Shown one piece after another: positions 9,675-19,163 of a stretch of 64,000 nucleotides of DNA (position 1 is the first letter of the stretch; each line of letters begins with the position of its first letter). Origin of the DNA: an uncultured Pelagibacteraceae bacterium (GTDB lineage Bacteria > Pseudomonadota > Alphaproteobacteria > Pelagibacterales > Pelagibacteraceae); contig CACLEJ010000005.1 in NCBI GenBank assembly GCA_902605865.1, positions 1-64,000 of the forward strand, read 5' to 3'. Position numbers and translations under genes: made by a program. The notes beneath the pieces are model-generated. The model was not told where the DNA came from. It did no database searches and was given only the letters and a program-made list of their open reading frames with translations.

Positions 9675-9751
9675 TGGCGCGCCCTGGAGGATTCGAACCT
9701 CCGACCCTCGGTTTAGAAAACCGATGCTCTATCCAGCTGAGCTAAGGGCGC
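9675..9751 (-). tRNA. trnR: tRNA-Arg (anticodon TCT)
   Basis: On the minus strand the acceptor stem pairs GCGCCCT with AGGGCGC. The D arm is GCTCAGCTGGATAGAGC, the anticodon loop TTTCTAA carries TCT (reads AGA/AGG), and the T arm is GGAGGTTCGAATCCTCC. The discriminator is G and CCA is encoded. AGA is the dominant Arg codon in these genes, so this is a heavily used tRNA. It lies between trkH and aapJ. Confidence 0.98.
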
Positions 9752-9777
9752 AGAAGGAAATACTTTATAATACTAAT

Positions 9778-11187
9778 TTAATTTTTGAAAAGATATTTTT
9801 TAAATAATATTAGTATTGTTAATAGCTCTACTCTACCTATTATCATGAAAATTATTAAATAAATCTTAGTTAAAAAAGAAAGATTGTAAAAGTCAAAATT
9901 CGCAAGTTCAAACATACTTGAATTAACAGTATTCATAATTGTTAAAATTGAAAGCTTAAATGAGTTTTCAAATTGAATTTCGGATAGGGTTAAGAATAAT
10001 GTCAATAAAGATAATGATACAATGAAAATAATTATTGAAAAAAAATATTTATTTATATCTGACTTTTCAGTGTTCTCATTGATCAGTGAAACTTTATTTG
10101 AATACACTTGATTTGGCTTAGTATGAGATAAAAGATTATTTATCGAAAATTTTAACAAACTCAAAATCTTTATAACTCTAATACCTGAGCTAGTTGAAAA
10201 AAAGGAACCCCCAATAACTACCATAATAAAAAAAATAAATATTAAATTATTTGGTGTATCTAGAAAAGAAGTGCCAATATTTGAAATACTGCTTGATATA
10301 GCAACTAAAATTGTAGGAAAGTTATTGGTTGAATTTAAAAAAACAAATGAAAATGAAATTACAATTAATAAATAAATTAAAAGATTAAAATCTTCACTTA
10401 AATAATTAAGTTTTTTTTTATTATAAAAGAGAAGGTTATAAATTAAAAAAAGACTAAAAAAAGATAACATCATAGAAATTGATAAAATTATTTTACTTAG
10501 ATCGCTTTCAAATAAATAATCAATTCTATTTACTGGTAAAAAACCACCAGAAGATATTATCGATAATGATAAATTAAACGCATCAAACGTTCTTAAATTT
10601 ACAATCTTAAATAAAATAAAAATTAATATGGTTAATGAAGAATAAATTATAATAATTTTTAGTGATTGTTTAAAAATTTCATTATAGTTAAAAGATAAAT
10701 ATTCTGTAAATGATTGTTTAAGGTTTTTGTCAAAAATATCAATTAGCAATAAAATTGAAAAAAGAAAATAAATTCCTCCAATCCATTGAGAGGTAGATCT
10801 CCATAATATTAGGCTTTCATCTAATTGCTTAATGTTTTCAAAAATTGTGAAGCCAGTTGAAGTAAAACCTGATATAGCTTCAAAATACGAATTTAAGAGA
10901 GATATATTTTGAATACTTAAATAATAGGGAATTGATATTATTAATGGAAAAAAAATATAACCTATTAAAACAGTAAAAATTTTTTCATAAAGAGAAATTT
11001 TTTTTATATTTTTTCTATTAAAATATAATATTAAGCTACCTGAAATAAGACTTATACTTAAGGTATAGACATAATTTTCAATATTAAAAAAAATATCAAA
11101 ATAATTTGAGTAAATTATATTAAAAAAAGAAAAAATACTTATTAAAAATAAAAAAGAACTAATATAAATAGAACTAAATTTAGTCAT
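9778..11187 (-). CDS. trkH: Potassium uptake protein TrkH
   Basis: The K+-translocating membrane subunit of the Trk system. Repeated membrane-pore-membrane units are visible, including the first pore loop SGFTSTGFT and the following WRSTSQWIGG, which is typical of TrkH. A later pore-like SNIGTSF and a Gly-rich SFFSTSSGIRVIK region follow. The length of 469 aa is close to the usual 480. It lies seven bases after trkA, its regulatory partner, at the end of the ntrYX-trkAH unit. The sequence is diverged and AT-rich, but the fold pattern is clear. Confidence 0.93.
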   Translation of the reverse strand: MTKFSSIYISSFLFLISIFSFFNIIYSNYFDIFFNIENYVYTLSISLISGSLILYFNRKNIKKISLYEKIFTVLIGYIFFPLIISIPYYLSIQNISLLNSYFEAISGFTSTGFTIFENIKQLDESLILWRSTSQWIGGIYFLFSILLLIDIFDKNLKQSFTEYLSFNYNEIFKQSLKIIIIYSSLTILIFILFKIVNLRTFDAFNLSLSIISSGGFLPVNRIDYLFESDLSKIILSISMMLSFFSLFLIYNLLFYNKKKLNYLSEDFNLLIYLLIVISFSFVFLNSTNNFPTILVAISSSISNIGTSFLDTPNNLIFIFFIMVVIGGSFFSTSSGIRVIKILSLLKFSINNLLSHTKPNQVYSNKVSLINENTEKSDINKYFFSIIIFIVSLSLLTLFLTLSEIQFENSFKLSILTIMNTVNSSMFELANFDFYNLSFLTKIYLIIFMIIGRVELLTILILFKKYLFKN

Positions 11188-11194
11188 ATTGAAA

Positions 11195-12568
11195 TTAGAC
11201 TGAACTAATTCTAAACATGTTTTCTACAACTGGCAATTGATCTCTTTTTGATAGAAGAACAACGGTATCGTCCTTTTGGAAAACATAACTTGAACTTGGT
11301 ATTATAACATTACCATCTCTTAAAATTGCTCCAATTCTAATTTCATCAGGTAAATTTGAGTCTTTTAACTGTTTATTAATCAGCTCTGAAGTCTCGATAA
11401 TATCAGCTTCTATTACCTCATATTCACCGTTCAAAATTGTATAAGCATTTTCTATAGTACCTTTATGAACATGTTTTAAAATACTTGATACTGTGTTCAT
11501 TCTTGGGTCAATTAAATCATCAATTTTTAATGACGATTGTAATAATGAATAATTAGGTTTGTTTATTAATGCCATAGTTCTTTTATCTTTCGAAAATTTT
11601 TCAACTATCACACTAACCATCAAATTATCTTCATCATCATTTGTTAAGGCTAAAACTGTTTCAACTTCATCAATATTAGCCTCATTTAAAACTTCTTCAT
11701 CTAACCCGTTCCCATTTATTACAATTGTGTCGTTTAATTCGTTTGCAATGTATTCGGCTCTGGACTTATCTTTTTCTATTATCTTAACTCTTGCGGAGTC
11801 AAATGATTGTTCAATATTTTTTGCAAGATTGAAACCAATATTTCCACCTCCTATAATTAAAATTTTATTTGAAATTTTTTCATTATGACCAAATACTGTT
11901 AAAGTTTCTTGCATTTGACCACTATTAACAACTACATATGCTTTATCATTTAGTTGAAGCTGATCTGTTTTTTTTAATAAAATAAAATTTTCATTTCTAA
12001 TAACTCCAAGAATATATGCATTCAATTTAGGAAATTTTTTAGTAAGCTCATTTAAATTTATTCCATTTATTGAACATTTTTCATCAATTAAAATTTCTAG
12101 TAATCTAATTTTGTTCTCAGCAAAAGGAACATTATCTAATGCTCCAGGAGCTTCCAATTTTCTTTGAATAGATTTTGCAATCTCAACTTCGGGAGAAATA
12201 ATATTATCAATTGGTAAATTTTCTCTATTGAATAATCCAGAGTATTTTGGGTCAAGATATTCTTGAAATCTTATTCTGGCAATCTTCTTTGGAACTTGGA
12301 ATAAAGAGAAAGCAATTTGACAAATCAACATATTTATTTCATCGTTCCTAGTTACTGCAATAATCATATCTGCATCTTTTGTGTTTGCTTTTTCTAGTAT
12401 TGCTGGGGAAGTTGCCTTACCAACAATTGCTTTTACATCTAAGGTTTCATTTATCTTTTGAATATCATCGCTAGATTGATCTATCATTGTAATTGAGTGA
12501 TTTTGCTCAATTAGCATTTTTGCAATGGTAGAACCTACTCTGCCTGCTCCACAAATAATAATATTCAT
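11195..12568 (-). CDS. trkA: Trk potassium transporter regulatory subunit TrkA
   Basis: Cytoplasmic NAD(H)-binding regulator of TrkH. It holds two tandem RCK modules. The first starts with the Rossmann motif CGAGRVGSTIA at about residue 6, and the second has IGGGNIGFNLA at about residue 240. Each is followed by a TrkA_C domain. The length of 457 aa is typical of two-module TrkA. It overlaps the ntrX stop by one base. The adjacency of ntrX, trkA and trkH is widespread in alphaproteobacteria. Confidence 0.96.
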   Translation of the reverse strand: MNIIICGAGRVGSTIAKMLIEQNHSITMIDQSSDDIQKINETLDVKAIVGKATSPAILEKANTKDADMIIAVTRNDEINMLICQIAFSLFQVPKKIARIRFQEYLDPKYSGLFNRENLPIDNIISPEVEIAKSIQRKLEAPGALDNVPFAENKIRLLEILIDEKCSINGINLNELTKKFPKLNAYILGVIRNENFILLKKTDQLQLNDKAYVVVNSGQMQETLTVFGHNEKISNKILIIGGGNIGFNLAKNIEQSFDSARVKIIEKDKSRAEYIANELNDTIVINGNGLDEEVLNEANIDEVETVLALTNDDEDNLMVSVIVEKFSKDKRTMALINKPNYSLLQSSLKIDDLIDPRMNTVSSILKHVHKGTIENAYTILNGEYEVIEADIIETSELINKQLKDSNLPDEIRIGAILRDGNVIIPSSSYVFQKDDTVVLLSKRDQLPVVENMFRISSV

Positions 12569-13923
12569 TAATTTAAGTCTTTCACACCAAGTAGTTTTAA
12601 TTTCCTATGTAAAGCAGATCTTTCCATGCCTATAAATTTTGCAGTCTTTGATATATTTCCACTGAATTTTTTTAATTGAGAAACTAAATATTGTTTTTCA
12701 AAACTCTCCCTAGCCTCTTTTAATGGAACAGTTAGTGTCTCTGTTACAGAAAAATCATCTTCAATTGATTTTGATAATGACTCCTTAATTATATTCATTA
12801 ATCTTTCATTATCATCTCCTGGCGATAATATTGCTATTCTTTCAATCAAATTTCTCAATTCTCTAACATTTCCAGGCCAGTCATAATTCAGTAAATAATT
12901 ATTATCAATAATTTTGAATTTTTTAAAATTATTTGCCTCGCAAATGTTTTCTATAAAATAATCGATTAAAATTGGTATATCATCAATTCTTTTATTTAAA
13001 GGATCAATTTTAATATTAAACACATTTAATCGGTGAAATAAATCTTCTCTAAAATTTCCAAATTTAATCTCTTGCTGAGCATCTTTACTATTAGTGCAAA
13101 TAATTCTTACATCAACTTTAATGTCGTGATTGCTATTAATTCTTTTAAATTTTTGATCAATTACTACTCTTAAAATTTTAGACTGAATCTCAAGAGGAAT
13201 TTCTGTTACTTCGTCTATTAATAATATACCTCCAGATGCTTTTTCAAGTGCGCCATAAAAAATTGAACCGTCTTTTTTTTCTTCTCCAAATAACTCGAGT
13301 TCATATTTTTTTGCATCCAAAAGTGCCCCATTGATTACTATAAATGGTCCATCTTTTCGTTTAGAGTTTTTATGAATTTTCCTTGAGATTAATTCTTTTC
13401 CAGATCCGGTAGGCCCACTAATAAATATTCTACTTTCAGATTTTGATAATTTATTTATCTGGTCTTTTATAGATAAAATGTTTGAGCTTTTTCCAACTAA
13501 TTCAAATGTATGAAAAAGTTTAGTATTTAAAGTTTTATTTTCATTTTTTAAATTGAAATTTTCAACAGCTCTATTTACAAAATTTAAAAGTCTTTCTTTA
13601 TCAAATGGTTTTTGAATAAATTCAAATGCACCAGATTTTAAGGAGTTTACTGCCATCTCAATATTTGCATGTCCTGATATCATTATTACAGGTAAATCTG
13701 GATTTTTCTTCTTTAAATGATCTAATAATAAAATACCATCATTATCACCTTTATCTAATTTGACATCAATGATCGCTACATCTGGGAGCTTCTTATCAAT
13801 TTCTGTTAATGCTTGATTAAAATTTGCAGCAAGTCTTGTCTTGTATCCCGCATCCTTTATTAACTCTTCTAAAATTAATCTTATATCTGCATTATCATCT
13901 ATTATTAAAATTTCAGCTGACAT
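12568..13923 (-). CDS. ntrX: Response regulator NtrX (AAA+ type)
   Basis: Two-component response regulator paired with NtrY. It has a receiver domain (DD at 9-10, phospho-acceptor D53, K105), a central AAA+ domain (Walker A GPTGSGKE from residue 170, Walker B LLIDE 234-238) and a Fis-type helix-turn-helix at the C terminus (GNISKTAKFIGMERSALHRKL). The sigma54-contacting GAFTGA loop expected after ELFG is absent: the stretch reads GEEKKDGSIFYGALEKA. So it probably acts through its DNA-binding domain rather than as a sigma54 activator. It overlaps ntrY by one base. Confidence 0.95.
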   Translation of the reverse strand: MSAEILIIDDNADIRLILEELIKDAGYKTRLAANFNQALTEIDKKLPDVAIIDVKLDKGDNDGILLLDHLKKKNPDLPVIMISGHANIEMAVNSLKSGAFEFIQKPFDKERLLNFVNRAVENFNLKNENKTLNTKLFHTFELVGKSSNILSIKDQINKLSKSESRIFISGPTGSGKELISRKIHKNSKRKDGPFIVINGALLDAKKYELELFGEEKKDGSIFYGALEKASGGILLIDEVTEIPLEIQSKILRVVIDQKFKRINSNHDIKVDVRIICTNSKDAQQEIKFGNFREDLFHRLNVFNIKIDPLNKRIDDIPILIDYFIENICEANNFKKFKIIDNNYLLNYDWPGNVRELRNLIERIAILSPGDDNERLMNIIKESLSKSIEDDFSVTETLTVPLKEARESFEKQYLVSQLKKFSGNISKTAKFIGMERSALHRKLKLLGVKDLN

Positions 13924-15701
13924 TATTTGTTGTAAGGGATTATAATTTGAATTTTTGCACCATTTTTATGATTTAAAAATTTAATAGATCCTTCATGATC
14001 ACTAATAATTTTATCTACAATCGATAGTCCTAGTCCAGTTCCTTTTTCTTTAGTTGTAAAATATGGTTTTATTATATCTTTGGTATTTTTATTTTTAAAT
14101 CCTGTTCCAGTATCGACAATATTGATGTTTATATAATCTCTTCTTTGTCTAATTTCTATATCTATATTTTTCTCAGTTTTGCTATCTTTTAGTGCTTTTT
14201 CTTGAATGCTTTCAACAGAATTCTTTATCAAGTTAAAAAATAATCTATTAAACTGTTCATTATCAAAATTTAATACTACTTCTTTTGACAAATGATTAAC
14301 TAATCTAATTTTAATTGAATAATCAAATTTGTTTACCAAACTAATATTTTCATTAATGATATTATTGAGGTTATTTGGTTTAAATAATGGTTTTGGCATT
14401 CTAGCAAAATCAGAGAACTCATTTACCAAATTTTCAATTTGTTTTATTTGCTTAAGTATAGTTTTGAGGTTATTTAAGTATTTTTCTTGTCTTTCATTTT
14501 CAATAGTTGGCAAATATTTTGTCTTAAGATTATCAATAGTTAATTGTATTGGGGTTAAAGGATTTTTAATCTCGTGAGCTAATTTTCTAGCAACATTTTC
14601 CCAGGCTTCATGTCTTTCATTAGTTAATAGTTTCTCTTGTTGATTCTTTAGTCTTTCAATCATTGAATTAAAATTTTTATTTAGTCGTTCCATTTCAATA
14701 TCTGCTTTTAAGTCTGGTACTTTTGTATCAAGATTTCCTCTACCAATGCTTTCTGATGCGGTTATTAAATTATTTATTGATATAAAAAAACGTGAAGAAA
14801 ATCTTATAGCAATCGTTATAGATAAAAAGAGTAGAAGTGTAACAAGTGTAACGTAAATTATAGCAAATGAAATTCTAATTCCTAAGTTTTGATTTTCTAC
14901 CGTATAGTAAAAATTTACAGCTTCCTCAGATTCGATTAGATAGTTGGATATATTTTTATCAATGTATTTTAATACATATAGAAAAGTATTATCATAATTA
15001 GATAATCTTACTACTGCTGCTGATTTATTTTCAAAAGTATTTATTATCTTTAAAGGTCTATCATCATTTTTTACCATCTGCATAGCTCTGTCCTCAATTT
15101 TTTTGTAATCTGAGTTTGCTGCAGATCTTAATAGCTTGCCGTCTTGATTTATTAAATGAAGCTGATCAATATCACGGAGAAATCTTTGAGTATTTAATAT
15201 AACTTGATATCTATCAGGGTCAGTTTTATACAATTCAGAATATTTATTTAAATCAAATGCTATTAGCACTATCTCGGACTCTATTTTATTTCTTTTTTCA
15301 TCAACATAATTTTTGGCGATTTCATATGAATTATTAACTGCCGTAGTTATTTTTTTGTCAAAATATTTATCTAACGCAAAAGAAAAAATAAATAATGAAA
15401 AAATAGCAATTAATAATGAGGGAATTAGTGTAAATAGCGCAAAAGAAACTATATATTTTCTGTTAGCAACTGAGCCTCTTACATTAATATTGTTCTTAAT
15501 GGAATTTTTAATATCAATAAATATTAATACAAAAAACAAAAGTACTAAACAGATATTAGATATAAGGAGAATTTCTAGGCTATCCTCATTAAGTTTTATA
15601 AAACTTTTATTTATAAATGTTAAAAAGGTAAGAAAACCTAAGGAAATAGTTAATATAAATATAACTATGATAAACAAATTTCTTTTTAACAAAGCAAACA
15701 T
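13923..15701 (-). CDS. ntrY: Sensor histidine kinase NtrY
   Basis: Membrane sensor kinase, probably responding to nitrogen or redox state in related species. Hydrophobic helices are near 8-30, 42-62, 82-110 and 273-299, enclosing a periplasmic region of about 160 residues. A HAMP segment follows (GRGNLDTKVPDL), then the dimerisation helix with phospho-acceptor H376 (KLAHEIKNPLTP) and an ATPase domain (NLIKNSVESI; KGTGLGLSIV). At 592 aa it is shorter than many NtrY proteins (about 720), and no clear PAS domain is seen between HAMP and the kinase core. It is divergent from ispDF, only 37 bases away. Confidence 0.95.
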   Translation of the reverse strand: MFALLKRNLFIIVIFILTISLGFLTFLTFINKSFIKLNEDSLEILLISNICLVLLFFVLIFIDIKNSIKNNINVRGSVANRKYIVSFALFTLIPSLLIAIFSLFIFSFALDKYFDKKITTAVNNSYEIAKNYVDEKRNKIESEIVLIAFDLNKYSELYKTDPDRYQVILNTQRFLRDIDQLHLINQDGKLLRSAANSDYKKIEDRAMQMVKNDDRPLKIINTFENKSAAVVRLSNYDNTFLYVLKYIDKNISNYLIESEEAVNFYYTVENQNLGIRISFAIIYVTLVTLLLFLSITIAIRFSSRFFISINNLITASESIGRGNLDTKVPDLKADIEMERLNKNFNSMIERLKNQQEKLLTNERHEAWENVARKLAHEIKNPLTPIQLTIDNLKTKYLPTIENERQEKYLNNLKTILKQIKQIENLVNEFSDFARMPKPLFKPNNLNNIINENISLVNKFDYSIKIRLVNHLSKEVVLNFDNEQFNRLFFNLIKNSVESIQEKALKDSKTEKNIDIEIRQRRDYININIVDTGTGFKNKNTKDIIKPYFTTKEKGTGLGLSIVDKIISDHEGSIKFLNHKNGAKIQIIIPYNK

Positions 15702-15738
15702 AATTTAAAAATATATTACAAAAAATTTTATAATAATC

Positions 15739-16845
15739 ATGACTAATTGTTTTATACTACTAGCCGCAGGTAAAGGTAAGAGATTTAAATCAAATAATCC
15801 AAAACAATTTACAAATTATATAAATAAACCCTTATTTATGCATTCAGTAGACAAGGCAATAAAATCTAAGTTATTCAAGTCAATAATAATTGTATCAAAT
15901 ATTCCAATTAAAAGTATTAAGGATAAATCTATTAAAGTCATTAAAGGAGGCAAAGAAAGATATCAATCATCACAAAAGGCATTAAATTTTATAAAGAACA
16001 AAAAATTTACAAATGTTTTTATTCATGATGCGGCACGCCCAAATTTCTCAATAAGATTATTAAAAAAACTAAACTTAAATCTAAAAAAGAATAAGGCAGT
16101 AGTTCCTTATCTTACAACAGATAATTCAATAAAATATAGAATTAAAAATAAAATTCAGAATTTGAATAGAGAAAATTTGCTTTTCACCCAGACACCGCAA
16201 TGTTTTAATTTTAAATATTTGTTCAATCTCTCCAAATTAAACAATAAAAAAATTACTGATGAAGCAACATTATTTTTAAACAATAAAAAAAAAATTAAAT
16301 TTATAAAAGGTGAAGAAAATAATTTTAAAATTACAACAAAGTCTGATTTAAATAAAATCAATATTCGAAATTTTTATGGAATTGGATTTGATATACATAG
16401 ATTAATTAAAAACAAAAAATTATACCTTGGGGGAATAAAAATTCCATTCCATTCAGGTCTAAAAGGTCATTCGGATGGAGATGTAATTATACATGCCATA
16501 ATAGATGGACTACTTGGTGCTATGAGAAAAAAAGATATTGGAACTCTTTATCCGAGCAACAAAAGAAGATTTCAAAATATAAGATCAACCAATATGTTGT
16601 CTCCTATTTTGAAAAATCTCGATAAAGAAGGATATTTTATAAATAATGTTGACATAAATTTAATTTGTGAAAAACCTAAAGTATCAAAATATAGAGAAGA
16701 AATTATTACTTCATTGTCTAATTTGCTCAATATAAATAAAAATCAAATTAATTTAAAAGGTAAAACAGTTGAAAAGTTAGGTTTGATTGGAAAAGAAGAG
16801 GCTATCGCATGTGAAGTGATAGTATCTTTAAATTATTATGCTTAA
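15739..16845 (+). CDS. ispDF: Bifunctional IspD/IspF (MEP cytidylyltransferase / MEcPP synthase)
   Basis: A fusion catalysing two non-consecutive steps of the non-mevalonate isoprenoid pathway. The N-terminal IspD half (about 1-210) has the CTP-binding LLAAGKGKRF and the IHDAARPN motif. The C-terminal IspF half (about 212-368) has the metal-binding GIGFDIHRL and GHSDGDVIIHAI, plus DIGTLYPSN. Such fusions are common in alphaproteobacteria. IspE is not in the window; Dxr, the first dedicated enzyme, is at 38.7-39.9 kb. Its stop overlaps the start of pgpA. Confidence 0.97.
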   Translation: MTNCFILLAAGKGKRFKSNNPKQFTNYINKPLFMHSVDKAIKSKLFKSIIIVSNIPIKSIKDKSIKVIKGGKERYQSSQKALNFIKNKKFTNVFIHDAARPNFSIRLLKKLNLNLKKNKAVVPYLTTDNSIKYRIKNKIQNLNRENLLFTQTPQCFNFKYLFNLSKLNNKKITDEATLFLNNKKKIKFIKGEENNFKITTKSDLNKINIRNFYGIGFDIHRLIKNKKLYLGGIKIPFHSGLKGHSDGDVIIHAIIDGLLGAMRKKDIGTLYPSNKRRFQNIRSTNMLSPILKNLDKEGYFINNVDINLICEKPKVSKYREEIITSLSNLLNINKNQINLKGKTVEKLGLIGKEEAIACEVIVSLNYYA

Positions 16846-17332
16846 AAAAATAAATTATTTATTTGTTACAATGTTTGGCATTGGAAAATTGCCGAGAATA
16901 CCTGGGAGTTACGCATCTTTAGTAACTGTAATCTTTTTATATATATTATTTCATATTTTTTCAGTTCCAGCAGATACTTTTTTGTTTTTTTTAGTAGGTA
17001 TTTTTATAATTTCACTTTTTGCAGTAAATTTATTTATTAAAGATTTAACAAATAAAGATCCAAAAGAGATAGTTATTGACGAGTTTATTGGTCAATCAAT
17101 ACCAATTTGCCTTTATGAAATTGCCCATAAAGAACAAACAGATCCAGCAAGGGTGCTAACCTTTTATTTTATAATGTTTATTCTTTTTAGAATTTTTGAT
17201 ATCGCAAAACCATACCCAGTAAGTTATTACGATAAAAATTTTAAGAATAGCTTTGGTGTTATAATGGATGATGTTTGTGCTGGTTTGTATGTAGTAGCAA
17301 TTCTTGTCTTTTATATGATTGTTACCTCATGA
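16838..17332 (+). CDS. pgpA: Phosphatidylglycerophosphatase A
   Basis: Inner-membrane enzyme removing the phosphate of phosphatidylglycerol phosphate to give phosphatidylglycerol. The family signature appears early as GIGKLPRIPGSYASL, followed by several hydrophobic helices, a conserved acidic DEFIGQSIP and a late DIAKPYPVSYYDK. The 164-aa length is standard. It overlaps ispDF by eight bases and pncC by four (ATGA), so the three plus-strand genes form one tight unit. Confidence 0.95.
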   Translation: MLKKINYLFVTMFGIGKLPRIPGSYASLVTVIFLYILFHIFSVPADTFLFFLVGIFIISLFAVNLFIKDLTNKDPKEIVIDEFIGQSIPICLYEIAHKEQTDPARVLTFYFIMFILFRIFDIAKPYPVSYYDKNFKNSFGVIMDDVCAGLYVVAILVFYMIVTS

Positions 17333-17799
17333 ATAAATTATCGTTTAAAATTGTAAAGCTACTGACTAAAAAAAAACTAACAGTATCCTTTGCTGAGTCT
17401 TGCACCGGAGGACTTTTAGCAAGTTCAATTACATCTATTAGTGGATCATCTAAAGTGTTTAATATGGGGTTAGTGACTTATTCCAATAATGCAAAAGTAA
17501 AATTGCTTAAAGTTCCAAAAAAAACTATTACAAAGCATGGAGCAGTTAGCTATGAAACCTGTTTATCAATGCTTAAAAATTTAAGTAAAATTAGTAAATC
17601 AAATATATCAATCTCAATCACAGGAGTGGCAGGTCCAAATGGTGGCACAAAAGAAAAACCAGTTGGCCTAGTTTATATTGGTCTTAAGAAAGGAAGTAAA
17701 ATAATTATAAAGAAAAACTTATTTAAAAGTAAAATAAGAACTTCAATTCAAAAAACAACTGCCAAGAAAGCTCTTAAAATGATTTTGAATATGTTATAA
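17329..17799 (+). CDS. pncC: Nicotinamide-nucleotide amidohydrolase (CinA C-terminal domain)
   Basis: A stand-alone CinA C-terminal domain of 156 aa that deamidates NMN to nicotinate mononucleotide, recycling pyridine nucleotide. The motifs are FAESCTGGLLASSIT, VTYSNNAK and TGVAGPNGG. The ORF track starts at 17275, inside pgpA. I choose the ATG at 17329 because it makes an ATGA overlap with the pgpA stop and the protein then begins just before the conserved domain. Its stop overlaps that of the convergent Coq10/RatA-like gene by six bases. Confidence 0.93.
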   Translation: MNKLSFKIVKLLTKKKLTVSFAESCTGGLLASSITSISGSSKVFNMGLVTYSNNAKVKLLKVPKKTITKHGAVSYETCLSMLKNLSKISKSNISISITGVAGPNGGTKEKPVGLVYIGLKKGSKIIIKKNLFKSKIRTSIQKTTAKKALKMILNML

Positions 17800-18231
17800 A
17801 CTTTCAGCTCTATTCTGAAATGCATCAGCTATTTTTTCAAGACCAAACTGAAAAGACTTGGTCATTAAAATATTCAAAAATTTATTTTTAATTTCAAAAT
17901 CTACATCAAAAGTCACCTCTGTTAAATCTCCTTGCTCCTGAAATTTCCAATTATTTTCTAAATAATTTAAAGGACCATCTATATTTGTTACAAAAATTGT
18001 GTCATCTTTTTTATTAAATTTTACATCGCTTTTATAGGTATCTACAAAAGGCCCTTTTCCAATTGTTAGATCTGCAACAATAAGTGTTAAATCTCCTTTT
18101 TGTTTTCTTTCATATACTTTTGAACCCTGGCAGAATGGAACAAATTCAGGGTATTTTTCAATATCTAAAACAAACTCTATGAGTTTATCTTTTTTGTTAT
18201 CAATTAATCTCTTAACTGATGCTTTTGGCAT
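17794..18231 (-). CDS. Coq10/RatA-like START-domain protein
   Basis: A 145-aa single-domain protein of the polyketide cyclase/START fold (Coq10_p). It begins with PKASVKRLIDNKK and has FVLDIEKYPEFVPFCQGS near residues 21-38, followed by alternating strands. In alphaproteobacteria and mitochondria this family (Coq10) binds ubiquinone and aids its use in respiration; the E. coli homologue RatA has been linked to ribosome assembly. Its place behind lipA is conserved. A quinone-chaperone role fits a respiratory marine bacterium, but the sequence alone cannot separate the two options. Confidence 0.88.
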   Translation of the reverse strand: MPKASVKRLIDNKKDKLIEFVLDIEKYPEFVPFCQGSKVYERKQKGDLTLIVADLTIGKGPFVDTYKSDVKFNKKDDTIFVTNIDGPLNYLENNWKFQEQGDLTEVTFDVDFEIKNKFLNILMTKSFQFGLEKIADAFQNRAESL

Positions 18232-19163
18232 TAATGAATATTTTTTCTATTATTTTTAAGTTTATTAAAATCTTCATCAGCATGATAAGAAGATCTTGTT
18301 AAAGGTGATGAAGATACTAACAAAAATCCTTTGGATTTTGCTATTTTTCCTAGCTCTTTAAATTCATCTGGATGGTAATACCTATTTAATGGAAAATGTT
18401 TAGCTGAAGGTTGAAGATATTGACCTATAGTTAAGAAATCAACTTCTGCAGATCTTAGATCATCAATAACTTGAATTATTTCATCTTTTGTTTCTCCAAA
18501 TCCAACCATAATTCCTGATTTTGTAAAAACATTTTTATTGAATTTTTTTGAATTTTTTAAAAGCTCTAATGATCCAAAATATCTTGCCCCTGGTCTAACT
18601 TTTACATAAAGACTTGGAACAGTTTCAATATTGTGATTAAAAACATCTGGGCTTGCTTCCAATACTCTTTTATAAGCTTCTCCTTTTCTTAAAAAATCAG
18701 GCGTTAAAACTTCGATTGTGGTATTTGGGTTTTTTTTTCTTGTTGCAACAATAACATCATGAAAATGATTTGAACCACCATCAGAAAGGTCGTCTCTATC
18801 AACAGATGTAATAACAACATGCCTTAAACTTAATTTTTTAACTGCATTCGCTATTTTAATTGGCTCAAATTGATCTAATTTTTCTGGTTTTCCTGTTTTT
18901 ACATCACAAAATGCGCATGCTCTTGTACATGTATCACCCATTATCATAAGAGTTGCGTGCCTTTTGCTCCAACATTCAGTAATATTAGGGCAGTTTGCTT
19001 CTTGGCAAACTGTTACAAGATTATCTTTATTGACAACTGTTTTAGTTAAAAAAAATTCTTTACTATTTAGTAGCTTGGATCTAATCCACTCAGGTTTCTT
19101 TTTAATAGGATTAATCGGTTTATTAACTTTTTCAGGGTGTCTTGGTCTATTTTTGATTTCCAT
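18231..19163 (-). CDS. lipA: Lipoyl synthase
   Basis: Radical-SAM enzyme inserting two sulfurs into protein-bound octanoyl groups, giving lipoyl-E2 for 2-oxoacid dehydrogenases and GcvH. The radical-SAM cluster motif is CTRACAFC. The sulfur-donating auxiliary cluster motif is [12 protein letters not shown]. The C-terminal RSSYHAD segment with its conserved serine is present. At 310 aa it is a normal length. Its start overlaps the ftsB end by 17 bases and its stop shares a base with the following gene's start. Confidence 0.97.
   Translation of the reverse strand: MEIKNRPRHPEKVNKPINPIKKKPEWIRSKLLNSKEFFLTKTVVNKDNLVTVCQEANCPNITECWSKRHATLMIMGDTCTRACAFCDVKTGKPEKLDQFEPIKIANAVKKLSLRHVVITSVDRDDLSDGGSNHFHDVIVATRKKNPNTTIEVLTPDFLRKGEAYKRVLEASPDVFNHNIETVPSLYVKVRPGARYFGSLELLKNSKKFNKNVFTKSGIMVGFGETKDEIIQVIDDLRSAEVDFLTIGQYLQPSAKHFPLNRYYHPDEFKELGKIAKSKGFLLVSSSPLTRSSYHADEDFNKLKNNRKNIH

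Noticed and set aside
9675-9751. tRNA-Arg as an integration site (att) for a mobile element
   Set aside because: There is no partial tRNA 3' repeat nearby and no integrase gene. The neighbours are core genes.
15739-16845. IspD-IspF fusion as novel
   Set aside because: Bifunctional IspDF is well known in alphaproteobacteria, so it is recorded only as an annotation.
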